A DNA stretch of 64,000 nucleotides from an uncultured Clostridia bacterium (GTDB lineage: Bacteria > Bacillota > Clostridia > TANB77 > UBA1234). The stretch is taken from NCBI GenBank assembly GCA_934169745.1, contig CAKPOE010000002.1:1-64000 (forward strand), read 5' to 3'. A program made the position numbers and the translations under genes. The notes beneath the pieces were generated by a model that saw nothing but the letters and a program-made list of their open reading frames with translations, was not told the origin of the DNA and searched no databases. This document shows positions 18,158 through 27,071 of this stretch, piece by piece. How positions within the stretch are numbered: position 1 is the stretch's first letter; each line of letters starts with the position of its first letter.

Positions 18158-21116
18158 AATATACCGTATTTGTTAATGTTTGTGTTAACGTCTTTTCATT
18201 TCCTACTTTGTCTCTTATTTTTACTGTTATTGTGAATGTTCCATCTGTTAATTTAATTCTTTGGTTTATGTTTGGCTCATTCGTTTTTAGTACATTTTCA
18301 TATTGCGGTGTTGTTTCTCCTTCTTTTACTGCCTTTATTTCTATTTCTTTTATTCCTGAGCCAATATCATATATATTGTTTATTTTTACTGTATTCACAA
18401 AGTATTTTTCTATTTTAACAATATATGCTTGTGACTCTACTCTATTTCCTGCATTGTCTTCCGTTGTTACTACAATTCTATACGTTCCGTTTTTAACTAG
18501 TGTTGTTGCGGCTGTTTCTTTTTCTTTTATTGTCTCTATTAAATTATTTGTATCTGGATCTATTTTTTCAACTTTATATGTAGTTTCTTTTAATCCAGAA
18601 CCTCCAAGGTCGCTACCAAGATTGTCTATTTTTATATATACGCTCTTATCTGTATTAGTTCCCCAAGTGTAATTTGCTCCGTTTTCTATTCTCAATGTTG
18701 CCTTAATTGTTCCTATTGTAGGCATAATCTTATCAATTCTTATTGTAATGTTTGACGTTCCACTATAGTTGCCATGCTTATCCATTGCCCTAAAATATAC
18801 TGTCTTATCTATAGTTGAAGACCAAATTCTTGCTCCACCAGTTGGCATATCACGCCAAGTTCCACTCGTACCACCTTCTTGATATTGATATTTTGCTATT
18901 CCACTTAAGTCTGTACTAAGTAGTGATATGTATACATTTTGGTTTGTCCATACACCACTATTATACGTATTTCCTGTTGAACTATTATACTTTGCTGTTA
19001 TTATCGGAACAGTTGGTGGTGTTGTGTCTTCTATAATAAATGTTTTTATTATTGTTCCTGTGTAATTTCCACTTCCCTGAATTGTAACTGTTGCTGTTCC
19101 AACTTCTACGTTATTTGTATATGTTACTTTATAATCTACATTCTCAGTTAATACTTTCTCTCCATCTTTTAAAGTTACAGTTGGTTTCTTTGCTGTTTTA
19201 TCATACTCATATTTTGTTTCTGATAATGTTGCAACTATATCTGAAGAATTCAAATTCTTTGGCTTTATCTCAAAAGTTACAGTAGTTGTATCTTTGTAAT
19301 TTCCTTTACCGACTATCGTAATTATCGGATTACCCGCCTTTGTATTTTCGCCATATCCTGTTATGTCATAATCTGTTCCAGCTACCAAATTGACATTTCG
19401 TGAAGTATCTCTTACTGTTACAGTAGGTACTTTCGCATTTCCATCATACGTATAGCTTGATGGATTTACTGTTTTTGTTATATCACTAGAGTTTATAGAT
19501 TTTTGTGTGATACTCCATGTGGCTGTTTTATTTGTTCTCGTTCCGTCACTCCATTCATGATTGCTATCTAACGATAAACTTACTGTATACGTTCCTACAT
19601 TAGTTGCACTTGTTTCTCCTGTTATAGTGCACCCATCACCTAAACTTGGATAATTTTGTGTCTTTCCATTATATACAAAACTTACAGATGAAGGTAGTGT
19701 TATCTTTCCGTATGTTACTTTAATTGTAGCTGTCGCACTTGCAGCAAAAAATCTATTTGTTTCGCCAGCTGAAAGTGTTAATGTTGTTTCACCAACTTTA
19801 ACTGGTGTAACAGTTATAGTTTTATTCGAAGTATTAAGAGATACTCTTGCAATTGTTGTAGAACCAGATATTGCACTAAGTGTTCCGTCTCCGTCATATG
19901 TATATGTAAATTTATTCGTTGTTCCATATTCAAGTGTTAATGTTGGGCTTGGACTTAGAGTAATTGTCGCATCTCTTTGCATTATATAACCACACGTATC
20001 ACACTTACCATCCGAATTATTATCTGCATGATTTCCACTTTCAACTATATCGTTACAATCAGTACATCTTTTATAGTGTTGATCATCATTTGTTTCCCAA
20101 TTTGTTTCAGGTGTGTGGCCATTAGCAGGTATCGTTTCTGTATATGTGTGAGAAGAATTATAGTTACAACGATATGTTCTTATTCCTGTTTCTTTACATG
20201 TTGGACTTGTCGTTACCGTACCATTATCCCAATCATGGTTGCCGTAGCTTCCATATGTAGCATTACAGTAACTACACGTTGCTAATGAACTACATGTTGC
20301 TGTACCGCCAGAGTGTGATCCGCTATAAAAGCTATCACATTTACTACATTCTTTACGATGGGAATCACTATCATATTTAGTCCAACTACTTGCATACGAG
20401 TGGTCTTCAGTGTCTTTAGTTGAACACACAGAACAAGTTCTTGTATGTGTAGTACCTAAACCATCATTTACCCAGCTTCCCCAGCTATGTCCATTAGCTG
20501 AGCCATAAGAATATGTATTCCAGCCTTTTTCAGAACAATTGTTACATTTAAAATAATATTCCGCCGGACTAGTACATGTTGCTGCACTTGCTAAATATGT
20601 ATTTGATACCTCTTGAGTTCCAAAGACATGATCAGCTTTTGCTATCGTCTCTGTTTTGGTGTGACTTGATTTATTTTTGCACACATAGTTAATTGTTCCC
20701 TCCGATGTACAAGTTGCAGATATTCTACTTGATTCACTCCAATCATGAGATCTACCACTACTACTACTTGAACACACTGTACACTTTTCCCAATAGCATT
20801 CAGTAGAGTTACCGCTTGAAGAATATACATTATTATAATCATGGCTTTCACTCTTTTTATAGCTACAAGCTGAGCAAATTGCTGAATGGGTTGTTCCATA
20901 TCCATCACTAGACCAACTTCCAAATGTATGCTTTTGAGGAAATAACTTTTCTCTACAATGTATACATACTGCAGTATAGTGATATGTTCCATCCTTTTTA
21001 TTGTATTCTTCATGATACGTCGTGTGAGCACATGTCTCTGTGCTTCGTACAGTAGTAGTCCCTATTAAAATGAACAATGCCATTAAAATAAACATCAAAC
21101 CTATTTTCTTCTTCAT
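18156..21116 (-). CDS. 986-residue secreted protein with Cys/His repeats and MBG/Ig-like modules
   Basis: Signal peptide 1-25. Residues about 30-385 contain at least ten units with a CxxC pair and flanking His residues (for example HSAICSACSYKKSESHDY, TRTCSVCSTKDTEDHSY, HRKECSKCDSFYSGSH), resembling small zinc-ribbon-like knuckles. Residues about 390-470 form an Ig-like domain. About 470-720 hold three MBG-type beta modules (YNGKTQNYPSLGDG; YTYDGNAKVPTVTV; YEYDKTAKKPTVTL), each ending in a G-N-Y-K/T strand. The C-terminal 260 residues carry further Ig-like or OmpL47-like repeats (VYISLLSTDLSGIAKYQYQ; DKSVYIKIDNLG). No anchor is seen. Last gene of a four-gene operon, 33 bases after a prepilin-like gene. 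A secreted or adhesin role is inferred. Confidence 0.85.
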   Translation of the reverse strand: MKKKIGLMFILMALFILIGTTTVRSTETCAHTTYHEEYNKKDGTYHYTAVCIHCREKLFPQKHTFGSWSSDGYGTTHSAICSACSYKKSESHDYNNVYSSSGNSTECYWEKCTVCSSSSSGRSHDWSESSRISATCTSEGTINYVCKNKSSHTKTETIAKADHVFGTQEVSNTYLASAATCTSPAEYYFKCNNCSEKGWNTYSYGSANGHSWGSWVNDGLGTTHTRTCSVCSTKDTEDHSYASSWTKYDSDSHRKECSKCDSFYSGSHSGGTATCSSLATCSYCNATYGSYGNHDWDNGTVTTSPTCKETGIRTYRCNYNSSHTYTETIPANGHTPETNWETNDDQHYKRCTDCNDIVESGNHADNNSDGKCDTCGYIMQRDATITLSPSPTLTLEYGTTNKFTYTYDGDGTLSAISGSTTIARVSLNTSNKTITVTPVKVGETTLTLSAGETNRFFAASATATIKVTYGKITLPSSVSFVYNGKTQNYPSLGDGCTITGETSATNVGTYTVSLSLDSNHEWSDGTRTNKTATWSITQKSINSSDITKTVNPSSYTYDGNAKVPTVTVRDTSRNVNLVAGTDYDITGYGENTKAGNPIITIVGKGNYKDTTTVTFEIKPKNLNSSDIVATLSETKYEYDKTAKKPTVTLKDGEKVLTENVDYKVTYTNNVEVGTATVTIQGSGNYTGTIIKTFIIEDTTPPTVPIITAKYNSSTGNTYNSGVWTNQNVYISLLSTDLSGIAKYQYQEGGTSGTWRDMPTGGARIWSSTIDKTVYFRAMDKHGNYSGTSNITIRIDKIMPTIGTIKATLRIENGANYTWGTNTDKSVYIKIDNLGSDLGGSGLKETTYKVEKIDPDTNNLIETIKEKETAATTLVKNGTYRIVVTTEDNAGNRVESQAYIVKIEKYFVNTVKINNIYDIGSGIKEIEIKAVKEGETTPQYENVLKTNEPNINQRIKLTDGTFTITVKIRDKVGNEKTLTQTLTNTVY

Positions 21117-21149
21117 TTGTTACCTCCATAGCAAAAGATTTAGCCTATG

Positions 21150-21950
21150 TTACTCCACTTCCAGAGTTCCTTCTGGAGCTGTATTATCGATATAAAATGG
21201 GTCGCTACACTTTATTATGCTATATCCATTTTCATTTTCAGCATACACCCAAAGATACCAGTCGTTACCCGTAACGGCTTCCAATTTTATTTCATCACCA
21301 CTAAAAAACGTGTGTGTTATTTCGTCTTTGCTAGGTTCTTCTCTAGTTTGTAACCATTCGTATTTCATATCAACTGCTCCATTTACTGTAACAGTTGTTT
21401 TTTGTTCTTTTGCCCATGTTATGTTTCCATCAGGAGAAAATTTAACTACTATTTCATTTGTATCAAGTGCTTCATCCTCTTCTATTTTTCCTACTATATA
21501 TAATTTTCCATCAGCATTTAATACAACTACTTTCTTACCATAGTTTATTAGATATTCTCTCTTCACATATCTAACATTTACATCATCTTTAAACTCTTTA
21601 TCAAAATCTTCTTGGTTCATCAAATGATACTTATAAACTGGTGAAATATTAGCATTGTTATTAGTTTCTTTAATTATTCTAATCGCATCAGTACTTAGTA
21701 ACTTGCCATATCTATCATCTATTTGTGTATCTGTCGCAACATAATCAGCTGGCACCTCATATCTTCCAGCTTGAATATTAACTCTTTGCACAGATACCAA
21801 TTCCTCAACATTTCGCAATTCTTCTTCAATATCCATTCTTGTATTTTTATTTAACGTATCAATTGTATAATATCCTCCTATTGTAGCTAGAAGAATAATC
21901 ACTATTATTGTTATTATTAACGAAACTAAGCTAATGCCTTTTTCTTTCAT
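21150..21950 (-). CDS. Prepilin-like protein with Ig-like tail
   Basis: 266 residues. The N-terminus MKEKG-ISLVSLIITIIV matches a class III prepilin leader with cleavage after Gly5 and a hydrophobic helix to about residue 27, but mature position 5 is Ser instead of Glu. The middle has a strand motif YLINYGKKVVVLNADGKLYI (about 130-150) shared with the other prepilin-like proteins here. Residues about 170-262 look like an Ig-like module (NITWAKEQKTTVTVNG, DNTAPEGT). AAGGAGGAG precedes the ATG. Third gene of the operon, 12 bases after the 139-residue protein gene. No prepilin peptidase or assembly ATPase is in the window. Confidence 0.8.
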   Translation of the reverse strand: MKEKGISLVSLIITIIVIILLATIGGYYTIDTLNKNTRMDIEEELRNVEELVSVQRVNIQAGRYEVPADYVATDTQIDDRYGKLLSTDAIRIIKETNNNANISPVYKYHLMNQEDFDKEFKDDVNVRYVKREYLINYGKKVVVLNADGKLYIVGKIEEDEALDTNEIVVKFSPDGNITWAKEQKTTVTVNGAVDMKYEWLQTREEPSKDEITHTFFSGDEIKLEAVTGNDWYLWVYAENENGYSIIKCSDPFYIDNTAPEGTLEVE

Positions 21951-21962
21951 TAGTACTCCTCC

Positions 21963-22382
21963 TTATTTTATCGGGCCATAAACCTTACCAGAAAAGTAAT
22001 CAACAATATACAAATTTCCAGTAGCATTTTTTACACCAAGTCCATTTATATCTGTAGAATTAATTTTTCTTACATACGAAATATTTTTTGTTAAGCTTTC
22101 TCTAATATCTGCATCTGTATATTCTGTATTGCTACAAATAGTTGTAATCGCAGTTTCAAGTTCTATTTTTTCGCCCAAAAGCGGATATGCAGTTTCACTA
22201 ACTGCATTATCCGAAAAACGTTTCATTGCTGCACTTTCCACATCTCTTATTTCATTTGCAATTTGAGCATTTGTAGCTGTAGTAAATCCATCATTTCCAA
22301 CCTTAATTACTATTGTTGCTAGAATAATCATCACTATTATTGTTACAACTAACGCTATCAAAGAAATACCTTTTTCATTCAT
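21963..22382 (-). CDS. Short prepilin-like protein
   Basis: 139 residues. MNEKG-ISLIALVVTIIVMII gives a prepilin-type leader and hydrophobic helix, with Ala rather than Glu at mature position 5. The rest is a small globular region of helices (QIANEIRDVESAAMKRF) and a final strand pair NLYIVDYFSGKVYG. Length and layout are like a major pilin or pseudopilin. AGGTGG lies upstream of the ATG. Second gene of the operon, 8 bases after the GLUG gene stop. The role could be a filament subunit, but the missing Glu argues for a different use. Confidence 0.8.
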   Translation of the reverse strand: MNEKGISLIALVVTIIVMIILATIVIKVGNDGFTTATNAQIANEIRDVESAAMKRFSDNAVSETAYPLLGEKIELETAITTICSNTEYTDADIRESLTKNISYVRKINSTDINGLGVKNATGNLYIVDYFSGKVYGPIK

Positions 22383-22390
22383 ATGTCCAC

Positions 22391-24037
22391 CTACTTTTCT
22401 TCAATTATCTCTTGTGGTTCATAATTTTCATATTCCCATCTTAGACGAGGACGATTAACTCCTTCTTCTAGTACCCATAAATCAAAATTCCAATCTGCAT
22501 ACGATACCCTATTCTTCATTTCTGCTGGTGTTTTTGAATCGATTGTTACTGGGCTTCCATCAGTTTTATCTCCAACGTCTTGTACATTTAAATCAAGTAG
22601 TGGATCTTTCTCAAAACAACATCTTATAACTTGTGTGCTTACACCAGTAGTAATATTTGTTTTTCCTATAAATCCACCTCTTACCTTAGCATCTTCATTT
22701 GTGTCTGTTGCTGTGTATACACTTTGAATATCTATTTCAGCACTATTGGTTGCGTAAATATTACCTATTGATCCACCTACATTATCAATACCACCTGTTA
22801 TAGCACCTTCAGAATAACAGTCATTTAATTTAAACAAGCTTGGACTTATTATTTGAATATCACCTATCAAACCACCAACTTCGTTCTTACCTGTTATACT
22901 AGCATTTGCATAAGCTTCTCTTACAGAAGTTGTAGAATTTGCTCTTATTTCACCTATTAAACCACCAACTGAGTTTATGCCAATAAGTCTAACGTCTGCA
23001 CTACTTCTTTGAATTGTTCCACTATACAATGTTCCAATTAAACCACCTAAACTACCATTAGCATTTACTGATACATCTTTTACAAAACAGTCTGTAATGT
23101 TTCCTTTGTCGTAAGAACCAACCAAACCTCCAACAGATTCAGCTTGTGAATTTACACTACCACCTGTTATTGTAATGTTTGAAATATTTCCACTACAGAA
23201 ACCTGCGACAACACCAGTATATTGACCGCCTCTTATTGAAACATCTTTAAATTTTACATCTTTAATATATGAGTTACTTGATACTTGTCCAAACAATCCG
23301 CAATATGTACTTGTTGGTCTTGCAAGAGTTAATCCTGTAATTGTGTAATTTCTTCCGTCAAATGTTCCCGAAAAGCTTTCAACAGGTTTCCATCCCTCAC
23401 TTGAACCATAGTTAGTCATATCAATATCTTCTGATAAGCAGAAGTTACCTGATGGATATGTATGCATCAATTCCATATCTTGTGCTGTATGAATATAAAT
23501 AATATTCTTTACATTTTTGCCTTGGTCAATCGCCGTAATATCTTCTTTTGAATAATATCTTCTACCATCTTTTGTCTTTACACCAGCAAGATTTACAACA
23601 TCGCCATTTATATAATTAACTAAATATTCTTCATTTGGAACATTAAGTGATGTTATCAATTCAGCCACTTGTTGTGCTGTTAAATAATAATATCCATATC
23701 TATATTGAACATTCTTTCCATTAACATTTATAGTTATTCCATTAGGAGTATTATCTAATGATGTTCCAACAAGAGTTCTGTCATATGTATTTGAAATGTA
23801 TTGCTCTCCTATTTTCTTAACAACATTACTAATATTTACGACATCTTTCGCAATCAGTCTAACTCTTTCTTGTCTTGCATTATTAGCCATATTAGTTATT
23901 ATCATCATGATTACCACCACAATAAGAAACAATAGGATAGCACCAATTATAACTAATGTTTTTATTGTTTTCTTTTGCTTGTCCTCTACTAATGAATTTT
24001 TGTCGTCTTTCATTATATCTTTTAGACTTATTCCCAT
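22391..24037 (-). CDS. Membrane-anchored GLUG-repeat protein
   Basis: 548 residues. Residues 1-26 are cytoplasmic and charged, 27-49 a single membrane helix, followed by a pilin-like amphipathic helix (RQERVRLIAKDVVNISNVVKK). Residues 138-152 contain EEYLVNYINGDVVNL, the motif shared with the prepilin-like proteins. From about 205 to 470 run GLUG repeats (GTFDGRNYTITGL, YCGLFGQVSSNSYI, VGGLVGSYDKGNI, VGGLIGEI, VGGLIGDI, VGGSIGNI), predicted to form a beta-helix as in bacterial adhesins and IgA-protease-like surface proteins. First gene of the operon, with AGGAGGAG upstream of the ATG and a good promoter at 24073-24101. Confidence 0.85.
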   Translation of the reverse strand: MGISLKDIMKDDKNSLVEDKQKKTIKTLVIIGAILLFLIVVVIMMIITNMANNARQERVRLIAKDVVNISNVVKKIGEQYISNTYDRTLVGTSLDNTPNGITINVNGKNVQYRYGYYYLTAQQVAELITSLNVPNEEYLVNYINGDVVNLAGVKTKDGRRYYSKEDITAIDQGKNVKNIIYIHTAQDMELMHTYPSGNFCLSEDIDMTNYGSSEGWKPVESFSGTFDGRNYTITGLTLARPTSTYCGLFGQVSSNSYIKDVKFKDVSIRGGQYTGVVAGFCSGNISNITITGGSVNSQAESVGGLVGSYDKGNITDCFVKDVSVNANGSLGGLIGTLYSGTIQRSSADVRLIGINSVGGLIGEIRANSTTSVREAYANASITGKNEVGGLIGDIQIISPSLFKLNDCYSEGAITGGIDNVGGSIGNIYATNSAEIDIQSVYTATDTNEDAKVRGGFIGKTNITTGVSTQVIRCCFEKDPLLDLNVQDVGDKTDGSPVTIDSKTPAEMKNRVSYADWNFDLWVLEEGVNRPRLRWEYENYEPQEIIEEK

Positions 24038-24072
24038 GCGTACTCCTCCTATATTAAAATATATCTAATTCT

Positions 24073-24101
24073 AGATTACTATTTTTGTTCATTTTTGTCA
24101 A
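24073..24101 (-). promoter_or_regulatory. Sigma-A promoter of the GLUG/prepilin-like operon
   Basis: Minus strand TTGACA (24101-24096), 17-base spacer, TAATCT (24078-24073). The -35 box starts directly after the metK stop codon. No terminator separates metK from it, so some read-through from metK is possible. Confidence 0.65.
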
Positions 24102-25253
24102 TTAAATATTCTTTTCTAGAGGAATAACTTTTTCCCAGCTTAGGCTTTCTTTTCCAAGATGTCCATAATTTGTCGTTGCACGATAAATTGGTTTTCTTAG
24201 CTCTAATTTTTTAATAATTCCATCAGGAGTCATATCAAAATTCTTATGTACTAATTCTGATATTTTTTCTTCTGGAATTTTGTTAGTACCAAATGTATCA
24301 ATATATACGGATACTGGCTTTGCAACACCTATCGCATATGATATTTGAATTTCACATTTATCTGCCAATTTGTTTGCAACAATATTTTTAGCAATATATC
24401 TTGCCATATAGCAAGCACTTCTGTCTACCTTTGATGGATCTTTTCCAGAGAAAGCTCCGCCACCATGCCTTGCATATCCGCCATAAGTATCAACTATTAT
24501 TTTTCTTCCTGTTAATCCACTATCTCCTACGGGACCACCAATTACAAATCTTCCCGTTGGATTTATATAATACTTTGTGTTTTCATCTAATAGATTTTCT
24601 GGCACAACTTCATTTACGACATACTTCATAATATCTTCTTTTATTTTTTCTTGAGATACATCATCATCATGTTGAGCTGATATTACTATTGTATCAATTC
24701 TAACCGGCTTATCATTTTCATACTCAACCGTTACTTGTGTTTTTCCATCTGGTCTCAAATATGAAATTATATTTTCTTTTCTAACTTCTGCCAATCTTTT
24801 TGCTAGTTTATGTGCAAAATATATTGGCATTGGCATATAATTTTCTGTTTCATTGCTTGCATATCCAAAAACCATTCCTTGGTCACCAGCACCATGTCCA
24901 AGATTTTCTCCTTTTTTTGTTTCTGAAGAATTGTCAACACCTAGGGCTATGTCTGTTGATTGCTTTTTCAAATGTATTTGAATTGAACAAGTATCTGCGT
25001 CAAAACCATACTCTGTTTTTGTATATCCAACTTCTCTTATTGCCTCTCTTGCAATTTTTTCAAAATCAACATCAGCTGTTGTCGTAATTTCCCCCATTAT
25101 TATTACTTCATTATTGTTTACGCAAGTTTCACAAGCAACTCTTGCATTCTTATCTTGCTCATAAATCGCATCCAATATGCTATCTGAAATATAGTCACAT
25201 ACTTTATCTGGGTGTCCTTCCGTAACACTTTCACTCGTAAAAAATCTTTTCAT
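24102..25253 (-). CDS. metK: S-adenosylmethionine synthetase
   Basis: 383 residues, normal length. Makes S-adenosylmethionine from methionine and ATP as a cytosolic tetramer. Family motifs are present: TEGHPDKVCD at the N-terminus, GAGDQGMVFGYA signature, GGPVGDSGLTGRK, and GGGAFSGKDPSKVDRS near residue 255. The ATG is preceded by AGGAGG. Expression is predicted to be controlled by the SAM-I riboswitch at 25434-25537, so it would shut down when SAM is plentiful. Confidence 0.98.
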   Translation of the reverse strand: MKRFFTSESVTEGHPDKVCDYISDSILDAIYEQDKNARVACETCVNNNEVIIMGEITTTADVDFEKIAREAIREVGYTKTEYGFDADTCSIQIHLKKQSTDIALGVDNSSETKKGENLGHGAGDQGMVFGYASNETENYMPMPIYFAHKLAKRLAEVRKENIISYLRPDGKTQVTVEYENDKPVRIDTIVISAQHDDDVSQEKIKEDIMKYVVNEVVPENLLDENTKYYINPTGRFVIGGPVGDSGLTGRKIIVDTYGGYARHGGGAFSGKDPSKVDRSACYMARYIAKNIVANKLADKCEIQISYAIGVAKPVSVYIDTFGTNKIPEEKISELVHKNFDMTPDGIIKKLELRKPIYRATTNYGHLGKESLSWEKVIPLEKNI

Positions 25254-25304
25254 TTAAAATTCCTCCTTTAATGTTTATTTACAAATATTTAGTCATGTGT
25301 TTCT

Positions 25305-25341
25305 ACAGGTCGGTGCGGTACAGTGCCCGCACCCTACAACG
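25305..25341. repeat. Intergenic hairpin element in the metK leader
   Basis: CTACAGGTCGGTGCGG and CCGCACCCTACA form an imperfect inverted repeat between the riboswitch and metK. Its minus strand begins TGTAGGGTGCGGG, similar in style to the hairpin at 46033-46065. Confidence 0.45.
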
Positions 25342-25391
25342 TTTTTGCATAATTTATTCTTTGGTTCACTTTTATTACTTTCATATCACAT

Positions 25392-25419
25392 AAAAATACC
25401 CCAGAGCATAGCTCTGAGG
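25392..25419 (-). terminator. SAM-I riboswitch terminator
   Basis: Minus strand CCTCAGAGC pairs with GCTCTGGGG around loop TAT, followed by TATTTTTA. Expected to form when SAM is bound, stopping transcription before metK. Confidence 0.85.
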
Positions 25420-25433
25420 CGAGAATATCTTTT

Positions 25434-25537
25434 TTTCATCACTCAAAGCAATAAGCTTTGTCGGTTGTAGCACCTTAACTATTACATCAGGTTGCTGTGG
25501 AGTCATAAAGCCGAATCTCTCGTCCACTCTTGATAAT
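25434..25537 (-). promoter_or_regulatory. SAM-I (S-box) riboswitch aptamer
   Basis: The minus strand carries the conserved S-box blocks in order: ATCAAGAG at the 5' side of P1, GTGGA...GAGAGA, GGCTTTATGA, CCACAGCAACC, AAGGTGCTACAACC, and a closing GAGTGATG that pairs back with ATCA. It lies upstream of metK and is followed by an intrinsic terminator, the standard OFF-switch layout. Confidence 0.93.
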
Positions 25538-25559
25538 TTATATTAATTTTATCTGGATA

Positions 25560-26000
25560 CTAAGCTAATAGCTTTTTTACAATTTCATTAATTGTTTTTC
25601 CATCAGCTCTTCCAGTAGTTTTAGCTTTTACAGCTTGCATAACTTTTCCCATGTCTTTCATAGAAGTAGCACCAACTTCTGCTATTGTTTCATTTATAAT
25701 AGAAGTAAGCTCTTCTTCAGATAATTCTTCAGGCAAGTATGCTTTAATTATTGCTATTTCAGAATTAACTTGATCAATCATGTCTTGTCTGTCTGTTTTT
25801 TGAATTTCTTCTAAAGAATCTTTTCTTTTTTTCAATTCTTTTGCAATAATTTCTGTTATGTTATTATCATCCAACTCTTTTTGAGTATCTTTTTCAACTT
25901 GAAGGATTGCAGCCCTTATCATCATAACTGTATTTTTCTTAAGTTCGTCCTTATCTCTCATTGCATCTTTAAAGTCCTGCATCAACTTTTCTTTTAACAT
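25560..26000 (-). CDS. yqeY: GatB/YqeY domain protein
   Basis: 146 residues, the usual size of YqeY. The family is helical and resembles the tail domain of GatB, the tRNA-dependent amidotransferase subunit; its own function is not established. Motifs: LKEKLMQDFKDAMRDKD at the N-terminus and VGATSMKDMGKVMQAVKAKT near 115-135. The ATG at 26000 is chosen over a GTG 15 bases earlier because the family starts at this point and AAGGTG lies 6 bases upstream. It follows rpsU by 22 bases, a common pairing in Firmicutes. Confidence 0.93.
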   Translation of the reverse strand: MLKEKLMQDFKDAMRDKDELKKNTVMMIRAAILQVEKDTQKELDDNNITEIIAKELKKRKDSLEEIQKTDRQDMIDQVNSEIAIIKAYLPEELSEEELTSIINETIAEVGATSMKDMGKVMQAVKAKTTGRADGKTINEIVKKLLA

Positions 26001-26022
26001 CAAGTTCACCTTCACTTCTTAA

Positions 26023-26196
26023 TTAAAATTTTCTCTTTCTAGCAGCTTCTGATTTTTTCTTTCTTTTTACACTAGGTTTTTCATAATGTTCTCTTTTTCT
26101 AACCTCTTGTAAAACTCCGCTTCTAGCACAGTCTCTCTTAAATCTTTTTAAAGCATTATCTATAGATTCATTATCTCTAATTTTAATTCCTGACAT
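26023..26196 (-). CDS. rpsU: 30S ribosomal protein S21
   Basis: 57 residues, typical. The sequence IKIRDNESIDNALKRFKRDC and the basic C-terminus (KRKKKSEAARKRKF) are diagnostic. The ATG at 26196 is supported by AAAGGAGGGA 6 bases upstream. S21 binds the 3' end region of 16S rRNA and takes part in initiation. Confidence 0.97.
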   Translation of the reverse strand: MSGIKIRDNESIDNALKRFKRDCARSGVLQEVRKREHYEKPSVKRKKKSEAARKRKF

Positions 26197-26245
26197 CTCT
26201 TTCCCTCCTTTTTGAAGCATATAGCATAATTAAAGAGATTGTAGA

Positions 26246-26512
26246 CTATTTGTTCAATGTATTTAAAGCTCTTGCTAAGCTTGATTTTTTTCTTGATGCT
26301 GTGTTTGCTTTAATAACACCTTTATCAGCAGCTTTGTCAACTGCTTTAGTAGCTACTTTAAATAATTCTGTTGCTTTCTCTTTATTTCCAGCTTCAACTT
26401 CTTTCTGGAAGTTCTTTACAGCTGTTTTATAAGCTGTTTTAACCATTGCGTTCTCGTTTGTTCTTGCTTCGCTTGTTTTTACTCTTTTTATAGCTGATTT
26501 AATATTTGGCAT
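26246..26512 (-). CDS. rpsT: 30S ribosomal protein S20
   Basis: 88 residues. N-terminus MPNIKSAIKRVKTSEARTNE and C-terminus KGVIKANTASRKKSSLARAL are typical of S20, a helical 16S rRNA-binding protein. GGGAGGTG precedes the ATG. It is 49 bases upstream of rpsU and likely shares its transcript. Confidence 0.97.
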   Translation of the reverse strand: MPNIKSAIKRVKTSEARTNENAMVKTAYKTAVKNFQKEVEAGNKEKATELFKVATKAVDKAADKGVIKANTASRKKSSLARALNTLNK

Positions 26513-26743
26513 GTTGTGGCACCTCCCTTTTATCTGTATCTCTAGTATCTTAAACGATCTACGAAGAACAGTTTAGCACATTGTATGCTAAAAAGCAAGT
26601 AAAATTTGAAAAATATGGCTTTTCACGATTTTTTACGCTTTTTAGTATTTTTTATCAAATTTATTCAAATTACGTAAACCGTGCTTCCGTATACGCTTTA
26701 CCGATTTTTGGCTTTATTTCAATACTTTGCAAGATTTTTAGTG

Positions 26744-26772
26744 TTGATTTTTACATAATATCGTGCTATAAT
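26744..26772 (+). promoter_or_regulatory. Promoter of the 87-residue membrane protein gene
   Basis: TTGATT (26744-26749), 17-base spacer, TATAAT (26767-26772). Confidence 0.6.
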
Positions 26773-26807
26773 TATGTCTATAAAGAAGATTAAAGGGGAT
26801 GTTTATC

Positions 26808-27071
26808 ATGGTTGGTAAAATTGTGGAAAGTCTTAATAAAGTAAATTCATTCTCTAAAAACATTATAAGGTCAGGTTGCTACATAGCTCTGTTCTTAGGT
26901 GTTATTGGTATGGTATTAGTAACCTATAATAACGTAGTAGCACAAAAAGTTGAGCTATACAATATTGGCTCTAGTATGATTTATACTGGTGCTGTATTCT
27001 TCGCACAAATGGTAATAGGAGGCCTTATAATAGACTTCTTTAGTAGTATGGTTGGTAATCATGATGACTAG
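26808..27071 (+). CDS. Small two-helix membrane protein
   Basis: 87 residues. Two hydrophobic segments at about 24-42 (GCYIALFLGVIGMVLVT) and 58-80 (SMIYTGAVFFAQMVIGGLII) with a short loop; both ends are likely cytoplasmic. The ATG at 26808 is preferred to one at 26799 since AAGGGG lies 9 bases before it. No family is recognised. It is a single-gene unit with its own promoter and overlaps the convergent ogg gene stop by 4 bases. Confidence 0.75.
   Translation: MVGKIVESLNKVNSFSKNIIRSGCYIALFLGVIGMVLVTYNNVVAQKVELYNIGSSMIYTGAVFFAQMVIGGLIIDFFSSMVGNHDD

Noticed and set aside
21150..24037. Complete type IV pilus or type II secretion cluster
   Set aside because: No assembly ATPase, platform protein or prepilin peptidase in the window and Glu5 is missing from all candidates.
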